This document shows, piece after piece, positions 60,961 to 61,063 of a stretch of DNA of 61,063 nt. The stretch's first letter is position 1. Every line of letters starts with the position of its first letter. The translations under genes were made by a program, and so were the position numbers. Under the pieces are notes generated by a model, which saw nothing but the letters and a program-made list of their open reading frames with translations, did not search any database and was not told the origin of the DNA. Source of the stretch: Clostridia bacterium. GTDB taxonomy: Bacteria > Bacillota > Clostridia > Peptostreptococcales > Acidaminobacteraceae. The stretch covers positions 1 to 61,063 of the forward strand of contig JACUUV010000010.1 of the NCBI GenBank assembly GCA_014859095.1. Direction: 5' to 3'.

Positions 60961-61063
60961 CTACGCGTTTTTTTGCTTTCGCCGCTAATAAGTTTCTTCG
61001 AAACTTAACTACGCGTTTTTTTGCTTTCGCCGCTAATAAGTTTCTTCGAAACTTAACTACGCG
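60961..61063. repeat. 48-bp tandem repeat running off the right edge
   Basis: Two identical 48-base units (60961-61008 and 61009-61056) and the first seven bases of a third. Each unit contains the hairpin AAGTTTC-TTC-GAAACTT and a GCTTTCGC motif (minus strand GCGAAAGC, a very stable mini-hairpin). The number of units beyond the window is unknown. Confidence 0.95.

Noticed and set aside
60905-61063. CRISPR array
   Set aside because: The 48-bp units are contiguous with no unique spacers, and no cas gene is present.

Overview
The window is AT-rich and reads as part of a chromosome from a low-GC Gram-positive anaerobe, most likely a member of the Clostridia. The signs are strong AGGAGG-type ribosome sites, sigma-A type promoters, a YtvI-like membrane protein, a DegS/DegU-like pair, the aminotransferase-SerA-DUF1015 cluster, the NusG-II/Gx-transporter/polyprenyl-synthase trio, and many amino-acid fermentation genes. 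I see no phage, insertion sequence, plasmid or CRISPR signature. Most genes lie on the minus strand and are described in that direction.

Right edge to 45 kb: A 48-bp tandem repeat and small hairpins lie at the edge, followed by a tRNA-Val/tRNA-Gly pair, an APH-fold kinase and a peroxiredoxin. A cobalamin riboswitch with a terminator then precedes a tightly packed operon: cbiP, cbiB, cobD, btuF, btuC, btuD, cobU, cobS, cbiA. This operon covers late corrinoid assembly and B12 uptake. Its last gene is, unexpectedly, proS. A NADH dehydrogenase fused to a DoxX-like membrane domain and the NusG-II/Gx/prenyl-synthase trio follow.

45 to 30 kb: fRMsr and an MFS transporter diverge from twin palindromes. 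Next come greA, glutaminase with a lipoprotein, a membrane diguanylate cyclase, asnS, a receiver-kinase hybrid and a DUF1294 protein. Then come SDR threonine dehydrogenase and the histidine-degradation genes ftcD, hutI and fchA, then degV.

30 to 18 kb: The serine cluster is followed by a large glutamine synthetase, a YtvI-like permease, threonine aldolase, an unknown protein and an RluA-type synthase. The end of the RluA gene holds a strong promoter for a probable 6S RNA. A bactofilin and a membrane M23 peptidase run on the plus strand.

18 kb to left edge: A MarR regulator, apparently autoregulated through a palindrome, leads into a 1,783-residue protein built as pseudokinase, AAA ATPase, TPR, GAF, GGDEF and a C-terminal domain. 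This is the most unusual gene here. It is followed by a YgiQ radical-SAM protein, hutH, a 58-residue DUF896 protein, cheW, a DegS/DegU pair, an M18 aminopeptidase, an OmpR-type two-component system, Hsp20, HtrA and a truncated RlmD-type methyltransferase.

The metabolic theme is use of histidine, threonine, serine and glutamine, with B12 supply. It is overlaid by dense signalling: three sensor kinases or hybrids with regulators, two diguanylate cyclases and CheW. Coordinates, motifs and base pairing were read by eye. Family names rest on recognised motifs and not on database searches.
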